DNA from: Oxalobacter paraformigenes
Lineage (GTDB): Bacteria; Pseudomonadota; Gammaproteobacteria; Burkholderiales; Burkholderiaceae_D
Length of the DNA stretch: 64,000 nucleotides
Assembly: GCF_000158475.2 (NCBI RefSeq)
Contig: NZ_KI392031.1
Coordinates: forward strand, 931,786-995,785
Direction: 5' to 3'
A program made the translations under genes and the position numbers. The notes under the pieces are model-generated. The model worked only from the letters and a program-made list of their open reading frames with translations. It did not search any database and was not told the DNA's origin. Below are positions 35,987 through 45,212 of the stretch, piece after piece (within the stretch, counting starts at the first letter, position 1; each line of letters starts with the position of its first letter).

Positions 35987-37267
35987 TCACATCGAAATCA
36001 GCAAAACCGCCGCATGCAACAGGACGCCGATAAACCCGCCGACCAGCGTGCCGTTGATGCGGATGAACTGCAAATCCTTGCCGATGGACAGTTCCAGTTC
36101 CCTGACCATCGAACGGCTGTCCCAGTTTTTCACGGTATAAACAATATGCTGGCTGACGGTTGCCCGGATTTCACCGGACATGGCCCGGGTCATCTGAATC
36201 ATCTGCTCATTGATGGATTCGGTCATGGCCGGGTTTTCCAGCACCCAGCGCCCGAAACGGCGGAATGTGCGCGAGAGCCGGTGTTTCATCTGCGATTCAC
36301 CAGACAAAGCGTCTTTCTGCATCCACTGGCGGAAGTGAACCCAGAGCGTCTCGAAATAGTCGGCAACCACCGGCGTGCCCAGAAACTGCCGCTTCCAGCT
36401 TTCGATTCGGGCATGATATTCCGGATCGCTTTTCAAGCGTTCGATGAACCGGGCCGCCAGTTCGTCGAACTGTTTTCGGCGCGGATGGGATGGATCGCGG
36501 CCGATATCGTGCAGCCAGCCCTGCAGGCTTTCGACAAGCGTGCCCGAAACCCGCATGCCGAACTCCCGGGTATCCATCACCAGTCCCAGCATTTTGATCA
36601 GTTTGGGATACTCCCGTTTCGAGACTTCGATAATCACCGTCGCCAGCTGTTTTTGCGTGCCGGGTTCGTCCAGCACGGACGAAATCCGGCGCAGCCCGAC
36701 ATCCAGCAGGGCCTGATGCTGGTTGTTGTGCGTCAAAACGTCCATCAGCTGGCCGATCAGATTGCCCAGATCCAGTTCTTCCAGCCGTTTGTAAATAGCG
36801 TTGCGCAAGAGTTTTCCGACCCGTCCGTCATCGACGAATTCCAGCGCGCCCATCAGCACGCGAACCGTCTTGTCGGCCAGAAAATCCGCCTTTTCCCGCG
36901 AGGAAAGCCAGACAGCTATCCGCTGCGCCGGTTCCCAGTCGCGCATTTTGGACGCCATCGTTTCGCGTGAAAGAAAATTGTCCCGGATGAAAACGGCCAG
37001 ATTTTCAGCCAGCTTGTCCTTGTTTTCCGGAATGATCGCGGTACGGGGAATCGGAAGTTTCAGGGGGTGCCGGAAAATCGCCACAACAGCGAACCAGTCG
37101 GCCAGCGCGCCGATCATGGCCGCTTCCGAAAAGGCGCTGACCCATTCCCACAGGCCCATGCGGCCGTAAAGACGGGAAATGATGAAAAGCGCGGTCATGG
37201 CAACCAGCAAGGCGGTTGCAAACAGCTTCATCTTCAAAAGCTGGCGCTTGCGGATATCGTTTGTCAT
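35987..37267 (-). CDS. DUF445 family membrane protein (YjiN-like)
   Basis: A 426-residue protein with N-terminal membrane segments (FATALLVAMTALFIISRLY and FSEAAMIGALADWFAVVAIF). A long, mostly helical soluble part contains RTAIIPENKDKLAENLAVFIRDNFLS, the family landmark. A C-terminal hydrophobic helix (INGTLVGGFIGVLLHAAVLLI) ends it. The family is widespread but of unknown function. It lies 18 bases downstream of the phosphatase gene on the same strand, so the two probably form an operon. Confidence 0.88.
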   Translation of the reverse strand: MTNDIRKRQLLKMKLFATALLVAMTALFIISRLYGRMGLWEWVSAFSEAAMIGALADWFAVVAIFRHPLKLPIPRTAIIPENKDKLAENLAVFIRDNFLSRETMASKMRDWEPAQRIAVWLSSREKADFLADKTVRVLMGALEFVDDGRVGKLLRNAIYKRLEELDLGNLIGQLMDVLTHNNQHQALLDVGLRRISSVLDEPGTQKQLATVIIEVSKREYPKLIKMLGLVMDTREFGMRVSGTLVESLQGWLHDIGRDPSHPRRKQFDELAARFIERLKSDPEYHARIESWKRQFLGTPVVADYFETLWVHFRQWMQKDALSGESQMKHRLSRTFRRFGRWVLENPAMTESINEQMIQMTRAMSGEIRATVSQHIVYTVKNWDSRSMVRELELSIGKDLQFIRINGTLVGGFIGVLLHAAVLLISM

Positions 37268-37285
37268 GAAAAAGGGACGCTCTGT

Positions 37286-37747
37286 TCAGGAAGCCGCTGC
37301 CGCCCCGTTTTCCGGGCAGATCAGCTGCCGGCCGATTTTATCCAGTCCTTCGGAAATCAGATTGAAGGATTCGCGGAAAGCGTCGATGTTTTTCGAATAG
37401 GGATCGGGCACGTCAACATCGTCGTATTCGCCGATCCGCATGATTTTGCCCCGGTAATTGGGAAAACTGTATTTCACGATATCGCTTTGTTCTTTTTCCA
37501 TCGTCAACACCAGATCGGCTTTTTTCAGCAGGTCGGCCGTCAACAGCCGGGCGCGATGGCCTCTGATATCGATCCCGTTTTCTTTCATGACCCGGATGGC
37601 AAACGGATCGGCCGACCAGCCCACCGTAATTTCCCTGAGGCCCGCCGAAGCGATATTCTTGTCGGGATAACGCTTTTTCAACAGGCCTTCCGCCATGGGG
37701 CTGCGGCAGATATTGCCCAGACAAATCACAAGAATGTTTTTTATCAC
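37286..37747 (-). CDS. low-molecular-weight protein tyrosine phosphatase
   Basis: Removes phosphate from tyrosine; in many bacteria it controls the tyrosine kinase of capsule or exopolysaccharide export (Wzb/Etp type). The 153-residue protein has the P-loop VICLGNICRSP with catalytic Cys and Arg near the N-terminus, and the general acid in VDVPDPY. It starts with GTG at 37747, preceded by GGGAGAGG. No kinase gene is in the window. Confidence 0.94.
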   Translation of the reverse strand: MIKNILVICLGNICRSPMAEGLLKKRYPDKNIASAGLREITVGWSADPFAIRVMKENGIDIRGHRARLLTADLLKKADLVLTMEKEQSDIVKYSFPNYRGKIMRIGEYDDVDVPDPYSKNIDAFRESFNLISEGLDKIGRQLICPENGAAAAS

Positions 37748-38018
37748 CGCTTATCCTCTCCCTTTCCAAACGTTCCCGCTTTCCCTCTCCGGACAGTCCT
37801 TGAAAACCTGTCCGGATATCTTTTTATTTTAAGGTATAGTTCGCTTCAAATGGGGATAAAATACGGGTTTGTCTTGATCTTTCAGGCAGCTCGTCTGGAT
37901 AAAGATCAAACCGGGACGGAATGAGAGTCTTTATGCTGGCAAGGCATGGGAAACATTCACTTTCGACACGTCTGCCGGCCGGACTGCCAAAACCGGCCGA
38001 GCCGTAAAGGAGCGCCAG

Positions 38019-40757
38019 TTGGACAAGGAAATTACCGTAAAAAACGAGCGGTTCGCGATGACGTTGCCCTGGTACGCCATGTCGGCCGATCAGGTCATGT
38101 CGCGCCTTGAAACCGGAAAAGAAGGACTTTCCGGAAACGAGATCGAAAAAAGGCTTCGTGAATTCGGCCTGAACCTGCTGTCGGCCACCAAACCGCGCAG
38201 TCCTTTCGTGCGCTTCTTCCTCCAGTTCAACAACGTCCTGATCTATGTGCTGCTTGTTTCGGCCGTCATAACCGGCATACTCGGCCACTGGGTCGATACG
38301 GGCGTCATTGCCGGGGTGGTTGTGATCAACGCCATTATCGGATTCATCCAGGAAGGCAAAGCCGAAAGCGCGCTGGAAGCCATCCGGAAAATGCTCTCGC
38401 TGGAAGCGACCGTTATCCGTAACGGCCAGCGCATGTCCATTCCGGGCGAAGAAATCGTGCCCGGCGACATCGTCTCGCTCGTGTCCGGAGACCGCGTTCC
38501 CGCCGACATCCGCCTGATCGACGAAAACAACCTTTCTGTCGATGAATCCGCGCTGACCGGCGAATCGCAGCCGGTTGCCAAACATATCGACACCATTCCC
38601 ATCGACACCCCTTTGGGTGACCGTTTCGACATGGTTTATTCCGGTACGCTGGTCACGCAAGGCAACGCGCTGGGTGTGGCCGTCGCGACCGGCGACAAAA
38701 CCGAATTCGGCCGCATCGGCCAGATGATCAGCGACGTCAGGGAAATCACGACGCCCCTGCTGCAAAGAATCGCCGTCTTCGGACGCTGGCTGACCGTCGG
38801 CATTCTGGCGGTTACCGTTTTCACTTTCTTAGTCGGCACCGTCATGCAGGGCTACAGCATGGCCGACATGTTCCTGATATGCGTGGCGCTGGCCGTCTCC
38901 GCCATTCCCGAAGGGTTGCCGGCCGTCATGACCATTACCCTGGCGCTGGGCGTCCAGCGCATGGCACGGTTAAACGCCATCGTAAGAAAGTTGCCGGCCG
39001 TCGAAACCCTGGGTTCGGTCACCGTCATCTGTTCCGACAAGACCGGGACACTCACCAAAAACGAAATGACCGTCCAGACCGTCGTCACGCCGGACAGGAC
39101 TTTTGAAGTGACCGGAACGGGTTATTTTCCGGCCGGCGAATTTTATCTGAACCATCACATGGTCGAGCCGTACCGTTATCCCGAACTGGAAGACGCGATC
39201 CATGCCGCCGTCCTTTGCAACGACGCCGTCCTCCAGGAAAAGGACGGCAGCTGGACGGTGGTGGGCGACCCGACGGAAGGCTCGCTTTTGACACTGGGCA
39301 TGAAAGCCGGCGTCGAACCCAATGTCCAGCGCAATCTGGAATACCGGCTCTCGTCCATTCCCTTCGAATCCGGACACCGGTTCATGGCCACCCTGAATCA
39401 GGACAGCCAGGGCAACCGTTACATCTTCATCAAGGGCGCGCCCGAAACCGTCATCGACCGCTGTTCCGATGAACGCACCGAAGACGGCAAACGGCCGATC
39501 GACCGGGATTACTGGCATCACCACATCCGCGAGATCGCCTCAAACGGCCAGCGGACACTGGCTGTCGCCGCCAGAAAAGTCTCGCCCGATACGACGGAAA
39601 TCGGTTTTGCCGACGTCGAACACGACCTCGTCATGCTCGGCATGTTCGGCATCATCGACCCCCCGCGTGAAGAATCGCTTTTGGCGGTCAACCAGTGCCA
39701 CCATGCCGGAATCGTCGTCAAAATGATCACGGGCGACCATGTCGAAACCGCCCGCGTCATCGGGGAACGCCTGAATATCGGGGTGGGCAAACCGGCTGTT
39801 ACCGGCGCCGAACTCGAGAAAATGGACGACGAAACCCTGCGGCGCACCGTGGAAGAAGTGGACGTGTTCGCCCGCACGAGTCCGGAACACAAGCTGCGTC
39901 TTGTCGAAGCCTTGCAGGCCAACGGCGAAATCACCGCCATGACCGGCGACGGCGTCAACGACGCCCCCGCCCTGAAGCGCGCCAACGTCGGGCTGGCTAT
40001 GGGGGAGAAAGGCACCGAAGCCGCCAAGGAAGCGGCCAGCATCGTGCTGGCGGACGACAACTTCAGCACCATTGCCGGGGCCGTCAGGGAAGGGCGCCGC
40101 ATTTACGACAATCTGCAAAAAGGCATTCTTTTCCTTTTGCCGACCAATGGCGGCATGTCGCTGGTCGTGATCGCCGCCGTACTGCTGGACTTCGCCTTGC
40201 CGCTGACCTCCAAGCAGATTCTCTGGATCAACATGATCACGGCCACCACCCTGTGTCTGGCGCTGACTTTCGAACGGCCCGAAGCCAATGTCATGGACCG
40301 TCCCCCGCGCGATCCGAAAGCGCCGCCTTTGACCCTTTACATGGTCTGGCGCATCATTTTCACCTCTTTTATCCTCATGCTGGCCGCCTTGCTGCTCTTC
40401 GACTGGGAACTGCGGAACGGACAGAGCCTCCAGGCCGCGCAAACAGTCGTTGCCGCCACGATCGTCGTCGGCCAAATGGCGTATTTGCTGAACTGCCGTT
40501 TCCTCAGAGCCTCGTCTCTCACCTTCAGGATCTTCCGGGGCAACACAACCATGTATGTCGCCATCGGCATCCTCGTCGTGTTGCAGCTGATGTACACCTA
40601 CGTCCCCTGGTTCCAGGAGATATTCGATACCGCGCCGCTCAGTCCAAAAGACTGGATTCTCGTTTTCGCCATGGGAGTCGCCACCTTCCTCATCATCGAA
40701 ATGGACAAGGCCATCGAACGCTGGCTTGCCAAGCGCAACGGCGAACCCGACTTCTGA
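38019..40757 (+). CDS. P-type cation ATPase, SERCA/PMR1-like (type IIA)
   Basis: ATP-driven cation pump of the inner membrane, 912 aa with ten helices. Conserved elements are the TGES phosphatase loop (ALTGESQPV), the ion-site motif AIPEGLPAVMT of helix 4, the phosphorylation site CSDKTGTLT and the hinge MTGDGVNDAPALKRANVGLAMG. PEGLP is the type IIA signature and implies Ca(2+), possibly Mn(2+), export, though the ion is not proven. The start is TTG 38019 after AAGGAG (38007-38012). An internal ATG at 38058 would remove the N-terminal 13 residues. Confidence 0.93.
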   Translation: MDKEITVKNERFAMTLPWYAMSADQVMSRLETGKEGLSGNEIEKRLREFGLNLLSATKPRSPFVRFFLQFNNVLIYVLLVSAVITGILGHWVDTGVIAGVVVINAIIGFIQEGKAESALEAIRKMLSLEATVIRNGQRMSIPGEEIVPGDIVSLVSGDRVPADIRLIDENNLSVDESALTGESQPVAKHIDTIPIDTPLGDRFDMVYSGTLVTQGNALGVAVATGDKTEFGRIGQMISDVREITTPLLQRIAVFGRWLTVGILAVTVFTFLVGTVMQGYSMADMFLICVALAVSAIPEGLPAVMTITLALGVQRMARLNAIVRKLPAVETLGSVTVICSDKTGTLTKNEMTVQTVVTPDRTFEVTGTGYFPAGEFYLNHHMVEPYRYPELEDAIHAAVLCNDAVLQEKDGSWTVVGDPTEGSLLTLGMKAGVEPNVQRNLEYRLSSIPFESGHRFMATLNQDSQGNRYIFIKGAPETVIDRCSDERTEDGKRPIDRDYWHHHIREIASNGQRTLAVAARKVSPDTTEIGFADVEHDLVMLGMFGIIDPPREESLLAVNQCHHAGIVVKMITGDHVETARVIGERLNIGVGKPAVTGAELEKMDDETLRRTVEEVDVFARTSPEHKLRLVEALQANGEITAMTGDGVNDAPALKRANVGLAMGEKGTEAAKEAASIVLADDNFSTIAGAVREGRRIYDNLQKGILFLLPTNGGMSLVVIAAVLLDFALPLTSKQILWINMITATTLCLALTFERPEANVMDRPPRDPKAPPLTLYMVWRIIFTSFILMLAALLLFDWELRNGQSLQAAQTVVAATIVVGQMAYLLNCRFLRASSLTFRIFRGNTTMYVAIGILVVLQLMYTYVPWFQEIFDTAPLSPKDWILVFAMGVATFLIIEMDKAIERWLAKRNGEPDF

Positions 40758-40954
40758 AAACGGTCTTTTGCCCGAGCGTTCCTCCCGTATTGCCCCGACA
40801 GCCCGGACAGGCTGCGACACTTCATGCAAAAAACAGGAAACAAACCGGGCCATTTTTCCGAAAACCTGTCCTTCCGGATGAAATACAGCGCGTTAAGGTA
40901 TAAAGTAACGGATAAACAGGCCGGATTTTCCCTGCCTTCCCGAAGGAGACCCTC

Positions 40955-41911
40955 ATGAAAAAACCAGACAGCATCATGGTGGCAACCGATATGTCCGAAT
41001 GCGCCACGATGGCGGAAAACCGGGCAGCCATGCTGTGCGCCCAGCTTGGGAAAAACCGGCTCGACATCGTCAACGTTCAGGACCTCTCGGCTGTCGAATT
41101 GTTGAAACGGGCCCTGAAAAGCCCTGCCGAAATCGCCGAAAAAGCCGTACGACAAGGCTTGTCCGACGAGTTGTCCGCCGTGATCCGGCGGCTGGAAAAA
41201 GATTACGGCATCCAGTGCGAACTGCTGATCCGGTTCGGAAAAGCCGCAACCGAGATCATGCATGAAATTACCGAACGCCAGACCGGCCTGCTGGTCATGG
41301 GCGCGCACGGCAACAGCCCGCACAGTCATGCGTTTCTTGGAAACCTGCCCGGCAAACTGCTCCAGATCAGTCCTTCTCCCTTGCTGATCGTCCGCACAGA
41401 AGCGAAACAGGCTTACCGCAAGATCCTGATTGCCGTCGATTTTTCGGAAATCTCGCTTTATCAGGCGAGGCAGGCGCTGGCGCTGGCCAGACCGGATACC
41501 GAAATCGTCCTTCTGCACGCCTACGAAGTCCCGAATGAAGGCATGATGCGCTATGCCAACATTTCGCAGGGACTTTTGCACGAATTCCGTTCCGACATCC
41601 GCCTGAAAGCCGGCGCTGAAATGCAGGCCTTCATCGCCGCTCTCAAGACGCCCCATCATGTCACTTCCGTTATCCAGCTCGGCGTTCCCCACACCGTCAT
41701 CCGGGAACACGCCGCCTCGAAAAAGCCCGATCTGCTCGTCATGGGCAAACAGGGCCGCAGCCGTTTCGAGGAATTCCTGCTGGGCAGCACGTCGCGCAAT
41801 ACGCTCTATGAAACGGACTGCGACATCCTGATCGTTCCGCCGACAGCGGCAGTTCGCCAAATACAGGAAACCGGAAAAGACCGGAAAATGGAAGACGTAT
41901 CGCCGTCCTGA
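40955..41911 (+). CDS. tandem universal stress protein (two UspA domains)
   Basis: A 318-residue protein of two fused Usp folds, about 1-148 and 150-300. Each half ends in a nucleotide-binding loop: GAHGNSPHSHAFLGNLPGKL in the first, GKQGRSRFEEFLLGSTSRNT in the second. The second fits the G-x2-G-x9-G(S/T) ATP pattern better. Usp proteins are induced in stasis and stress and bind ATP or other ligands; the exact role is unknown. It follows the P-type ATPase by 200 bases, with AAGGAG before ATG 40955. Confidence 0.92.
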   Translation: MKKPDSIMVATDMSECATMAENRAAMLCAQLGKNRLDIVNVQDLSAVELLKRALKSPAEIAEKAVRQGLSDELSAVIRRLEKDYGIQCELLIRFGKAATEIMHEITERQTGLLVMGAHGNSPHSHAFLGNLPGKLLQISPSPLLIVRTEAKQAYRKILIAVDFSEISLYQARQALALARPDTEIVLLHAYEVPNEGMMRYANISQGLLHEFRSDIRLKAGAEMQAFIAALKTPHHVTSVIQLGVPHTVIREHAASKKPDLLVMGKQGRSRFEEFLLGSTSRNTLYETDCDILIVPPTAAVRQIQETGKDRKMEDVSPS

Positions 41912-42073
41912 AAAACGGCAGCGGCGGCTCATTCGCGCTTTGCGCATTCCATGCGGGCGTTAAGAGCCTGCCCCACCGGTTTTTGAACGGCGCGCAGCCG
42001 GCAAAAACCGAAGAAAAAGGACAGAAAACACCGGCAGGGAAACGCAAGGGCACTCCGTTTCGGCAGGTTCTTT

Positions 42074-42622
42074 TCAGGCAAACACGTCGGCTTCGTCCAG
42101 CAGTCGGCCTTTCAGATCGCACTCGGAAACGCGCGGCGCGATAATGCCGTGCCAGTCGATCGCGACAGCCGGATCGTCCCAGCGGATGCAGCGCTCGCTT
42201 GCCTTGCAATACGGCCGGGTCGTCTGGGCCACGATATCGGCAAAATCACTCAGCGTCACAAGACCGGAAGCGAACCCCTCCGGAATCCAGAAGCGATAAC
42301 CGTTTTCATCGGACAGGACGGTTCCGACCCACCTTGAAAAGGTCGGCGACGACTTCCTCAGATCGACCGCCACATGGAACACCTGTCCATTGACGACATG
42401 AACAAGGCGAGCCTGCACGCAAGGCGGCATCTGGTAACGCAATCCGATCAATTCATGCCGTCCGGTATGCGTCTGGATCTCTTCGGCGAACCCGACCGGC
42501 TTGCCAAGCGCTTTCCTGAACGCGTCCAGATCGAAGGTTTCCGGAAAAAATCCCTCCCCGTTTCTGAAAACGGCCGGAACGACAATCCTGACGTCAGGTA
42601 TGGCTGTGTTCGTAATATTCAT
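42074..42622 (-). CDS. RmlC-like dTDP-sugar epimerase family protein lacking key catalytic residues
   Basis: A full-length (182 aa) cupin clearly related to dTDP-4-dehydrorhamnose 3,5-epimerase: VFHVAVDLRKSSPTFSRWVG, then WIPEGFASGL and IRWDDPAVAIDW. The active site is altered. Where RmlC has RGLH with the catalytic base His, this has IGLRYQ (Arg). The usual GFAHGF is GFASGL, and the usual DNHS is EIQT. The conserved Tyr of TTRPYC remains. It may be an inactive relative or act on another substrate. No other rhamnose genes are in the window. The start overlaps a small upstream frame by 29 bases. Confidence 0.75.
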   Translation of the reverse strand: MNITNTAIPDVRIVVPAVFRNGEGFFPETFDLDAFRKALGKPVGFAEEIQTHTGRHELIGLRYQMPPCVQARLVHVVNGQVFHVAVDLRKSSPTFSRWVGTVLSDENGYRFWIPEGFASGLVTLSDFADIVAQTTRPYCKASERCIRWDDPAVAIDWHGIIAPRVSECDLKGRLLDEADVFA

Positions 42623-42884
42623 GATTGAGCATCAGATGAAGCGGCGTATTGCGCAAGTGATAACGGTCGCGACGTTTGCCGAAGTGGTTCCAGGCGAATG
42701 GATCAACCTGTTCCCGGCCGCTGCCGTCCGGCATCCTGTTCGGATCGTATTCGTCCACAAAGCGGCCTGTTGCGGGATCGGCCGCGAACGGACTTCCCAG
42801 AAAACTCACGTTTTCGGGCGCGCTATAAAGCGTTTCCCGAAAGGAACTGTCGGCAGAAAGCATCGCTTGAGAGAGTGTGGGCAT
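42594..42884 (-). CDS. small hypothetical protein upstream of the RmlC-like gene
   Basis: A 96-residue frame that overlaps the RmlC-like gene start by 29 bases on the same strand. Its composition looks protein-like (FVDEYDPNRMPDGSGREQVD, then HLMLNHEYYEHSH), unlike the Arg/Pro-rich shadow frames, but I recognise no family. No clear ribosome binding site precedes ATG 42884. It may be co-translated with the downstream gene. Confidence 0.4.
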   Translation of the reverse strand: MPTLSQAMLSADSSFRETLYSAPENVSFLGSPFAADPATGRFVDEYDPNRMPDGSGREQVDPFAWNHFGKRRDRYHLRNTPLHLMLNHEYYEHSHT

Positions 42885-44140
42885 AAGACATTCCCGGTTT
42901 CGTTCAGACGGAAGCTACCCCTGGCATCGGTATGGTTTAAACATAACCCTCTTTTATCGCCACCGGCTTGTGGTACCGCAACCGGAATAAAAGGGAAAGC
43001 CCCGAAAACGCGCTGGCCCTGAAAAAGAAAAAGAATCCGTCGCGCAAACCGGATACGGCAGGAAGCGAAACGGGGATATTTGCCTTGCGAGCGGCCGCCG
43101 CCTCTGTGCCGGACAGGCTGAACCTGTGTCATGGCCGGAAACCGGACAGAAAACAGGCCAAAGATGGCTCCCCTGTCTGCGCAAACCGGACTGGACACAG
43201 TCCTTTCCATGCGCAAGCCGCTGTTGCCGTTTCCGCTCCCTTTGGCATTGTCCGGCTGGCGCAAAATTCCTTCAGGGGAGAAATCGCTTTAAAGCCGGTT
43301 TTTCCCGGTTTGCCAGCGCTTTTTCCGGAAACGGGGAGGGCGCTTTACCCAGTTTCCGGCCCCAAAGCGCCCGTCCCGGAAAAAGAACCGGAGAACACAT
43401 GCGCCGGCACGCCGGCTTGCCAAAGGAAAAACGGCTTTGCCGGAAAGCGGGAAATGGCGATTGCGATTTTCGGAAACGGCTTTACCCTGTGCGGCTGCCC
43501 GTCCCCGAAGGTCTTGCACGCCAGGGTTTTCCGGTTTCTGTGGATGGCCGAAAAGCAAGGGGAAAACGGGGCGTACCCTCTTCAGGCAGGCTGCAGGCCG
43601 GCCGGAGAAAGCGGTATTCAATCCCACCGGAAACAATCCGTCGAAAAACCGTTTTGCCCGCCTGCAAACAAAATACGGCGACCCTCATCTCGCGCTGTAG
43701 CCGGAGACGAGAGGCCATTGCGCCAGTTCCGCTTTCCTTCGGCGGCAAGCTGGCCGCCATCGTTTCAAGCGGCTTTGCCGGACGGGCGCATGGCGCTTTT
43801 CATTCCGCGAAAAACCCCGGCCAACCGATACCGGAAGCCGATACCGCGGGCGTCCGGCAAGAAGAACGGCCGGAAACCGGCGAAAACCCCGGAAAACCGC
43901 CATGAACCGACTTTTCCGGAAAGGAAGAAAAAGCAAGGTCATCCGAAGTCCGGAGCCGACAGGCAAGCCGGTAATCCGCTATTTCCGAAAAGGAAGCTTT
44001 CCAAACAATCCGGAAAGACGGCAGGGCAGCCGTATTGCCGCGGGAGAGAAAACACCCGTTTTCGGGCGGATTGCCAAAACGGCTTCCCAAAGCCCCTTGC
44101 CGTTTCATCACGATTAACCGGCTTTCCACCGAAACCGTCA
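42885..44140. other. long intergenic stretch without recognised gene
   Basis: About 1.26 kb. It contains a stop-free rightward frame of 391 codons (42968-44143) whose product is low-complexity, Lys/Arg/Pro-rich and unlike any family. There is no ribosome binding site, so I do not call it a gene. CCGGAAA and TTTCCGG words are dense. The right end holds the terminator of the FAH gene. Confidence 0.5.
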
Positions 44141-44177
44141 TGAAAAACCGCTTGCCGGAACCTTCCGGCAAGCGGTT
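44141..44177 (-). terminator. rho-independent terminator of the FAH-family gene
   Basis: AACCGCTTGCCGGAA (44146-44160), a 2-base loop and the exact complement TTCCGGCAAGCGGTT (44163-44177) form a 15-bp stem. Read leftward it is followed by a run of five T, 18 bases after the FAH stop. Confidence 0.9.
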
Positions 44178-44194
44178 GCAAGAACCCGAAAGCC

Positions 44195-45049
44195 TTATTT
44201 TTTCCCGGGCCAGGCCACGACCTTCTGGCGCTGTTCACCCAGTTTTTCCACACCGGCAACAACCACATCGCCCGGTTTCAGGAAAACCTGCGGATCGCGG
44301 GCCAGTCCGACGCCCGGCGGCGTGCCGGTCGCAATGACATCGCCCGGCAAAAGCGTCATGAAGTGCGAAAGGTAACTGACGATTTTCGCGACCGTGAAAA
44401 TCATCGTCTTTGTGTTGCCGTGCTGCATCCGTTCGCCATTCACGTCCAGCCAGACTTCCAGATCCTGCGGATCGGGAACTTCGTCGCGGGTAACCAGCCA
44501 GGGGCCGATGGGGCCGAAAGTATCGCAGCCCTTGCCCTTGTCCCACTGGGTGCCGCGCTCGATCTGGAATTCGCGTTCGGACAGATCGTTGGCCACGCAA
44601 TAACCCGCCACATAATCGAGCGCTTCCTCCTCGGAAATGTACTGGGCCTTTTTCCCGATAACGACACCCAGTTCGATTTCCCAGTCCGACTTTTTCGAGT
44701 CTTTCGGCAAAATGATATTGTCGTTGGCGCCGCAAAGGCAGGTAACGGCTTTCATGAAAACGATCGGTTCGCGCGGAATGCGCATCTTGGCTTCGGCCGC
44801 ATGCTCGATGTAATTGATGCCGATGGCGATATACTTGCCCACATGCGCTACCGGAACGCCCAGCCGGGGTTTTCCGGTAACCAGCGGCAGTCTGTCCGTA
44901 TTGAGTCTGGCCAGTTTCGCCAGCGCCTTGTCGGAGAGTTGATCCGCCGTGAAATCGTCTATTTTCCCGGACAGATCGCGAAGTTTGCCCCCGGCATCAA
45001 TCAGGCCGGGTTTCTCCTTGCCGGGCCTGCCGTAACGAACCAGTTTCAT
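44195..45049 (-). CDS. fumarylacetoacetate hydrolase family protein
   Basis: A 284-residue cytoplasmic hydrolase or lyase of the FAH fold. An N-terminal lid domain reads MKLVRYG, then EKPGLIDAGGKLRDLS. The catalytic core starts with AIGINYIEHAAEAKM and has the metal ligands in DWEIELGVVIGK (two Glu and Asp). DVIATGTPPGVGLAR is the conserved substrate loop. Closest annotated relatives are ureidoglycolate lyase and 2,4-diketo-3-deoxy-sugar hydrolases; the true substrate cannot be told. GGAGACAAAC precedes ATG 45049; the frame to 45250 is not needed. Confidence 0.9.
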   Translation of the reverse strand: MKLVRYGRPGKEKPGLIDAGGKLRDLSGKIDDFTADQLSDKALAKLARLNTDRLPLVTGKPRLGVPVAHVGKYIAIGINYIEHAAEAKMRIPREPIVFMKAVTCLCGANDNIILPKDSKKSDWEIELGVVIGKKAQYISEEEALDYVAGYCVANDLSEREFQIERGTQWDKGKGCDTFGPIGPWLVTRDEVPDPQDLEVWLDVNGERMQHGNTKTMIFTVAKIVSYLSHFMTLLPGDVIATGTPPGVGLARDPQVFLKPGDVVVAGVEKLGEQRQKVVAWPGKK

Positions 45050-45212
45050 AATGTTTGTCTCCTGAAAATTAAAGTCGGCATATGTCCATTGCCCTCCTGC
45101 AAGATCATACCGCCAAACGGGACATTTCCCAACCGGATAATGGACATTCCCGGGTTTCGCCCCTTTCCGGACACCCCTTTCACCCGCGATTTCCCTCCGA
45201 CTCCGGAATTTT

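Noticed and set aside
39540-40853. A 437-codon frame antisense to the P-type ATPase
   Set aside because: It is a shadow produced by codon use of the conserved ATPase.
42968-44143. A 391-codon stop-free frame
   Set aside because: The product is low-complexity and Lys/Arg/Pro-rich, with no family, no ribosome binding site and equally long frames on other strands; it reflects composition.
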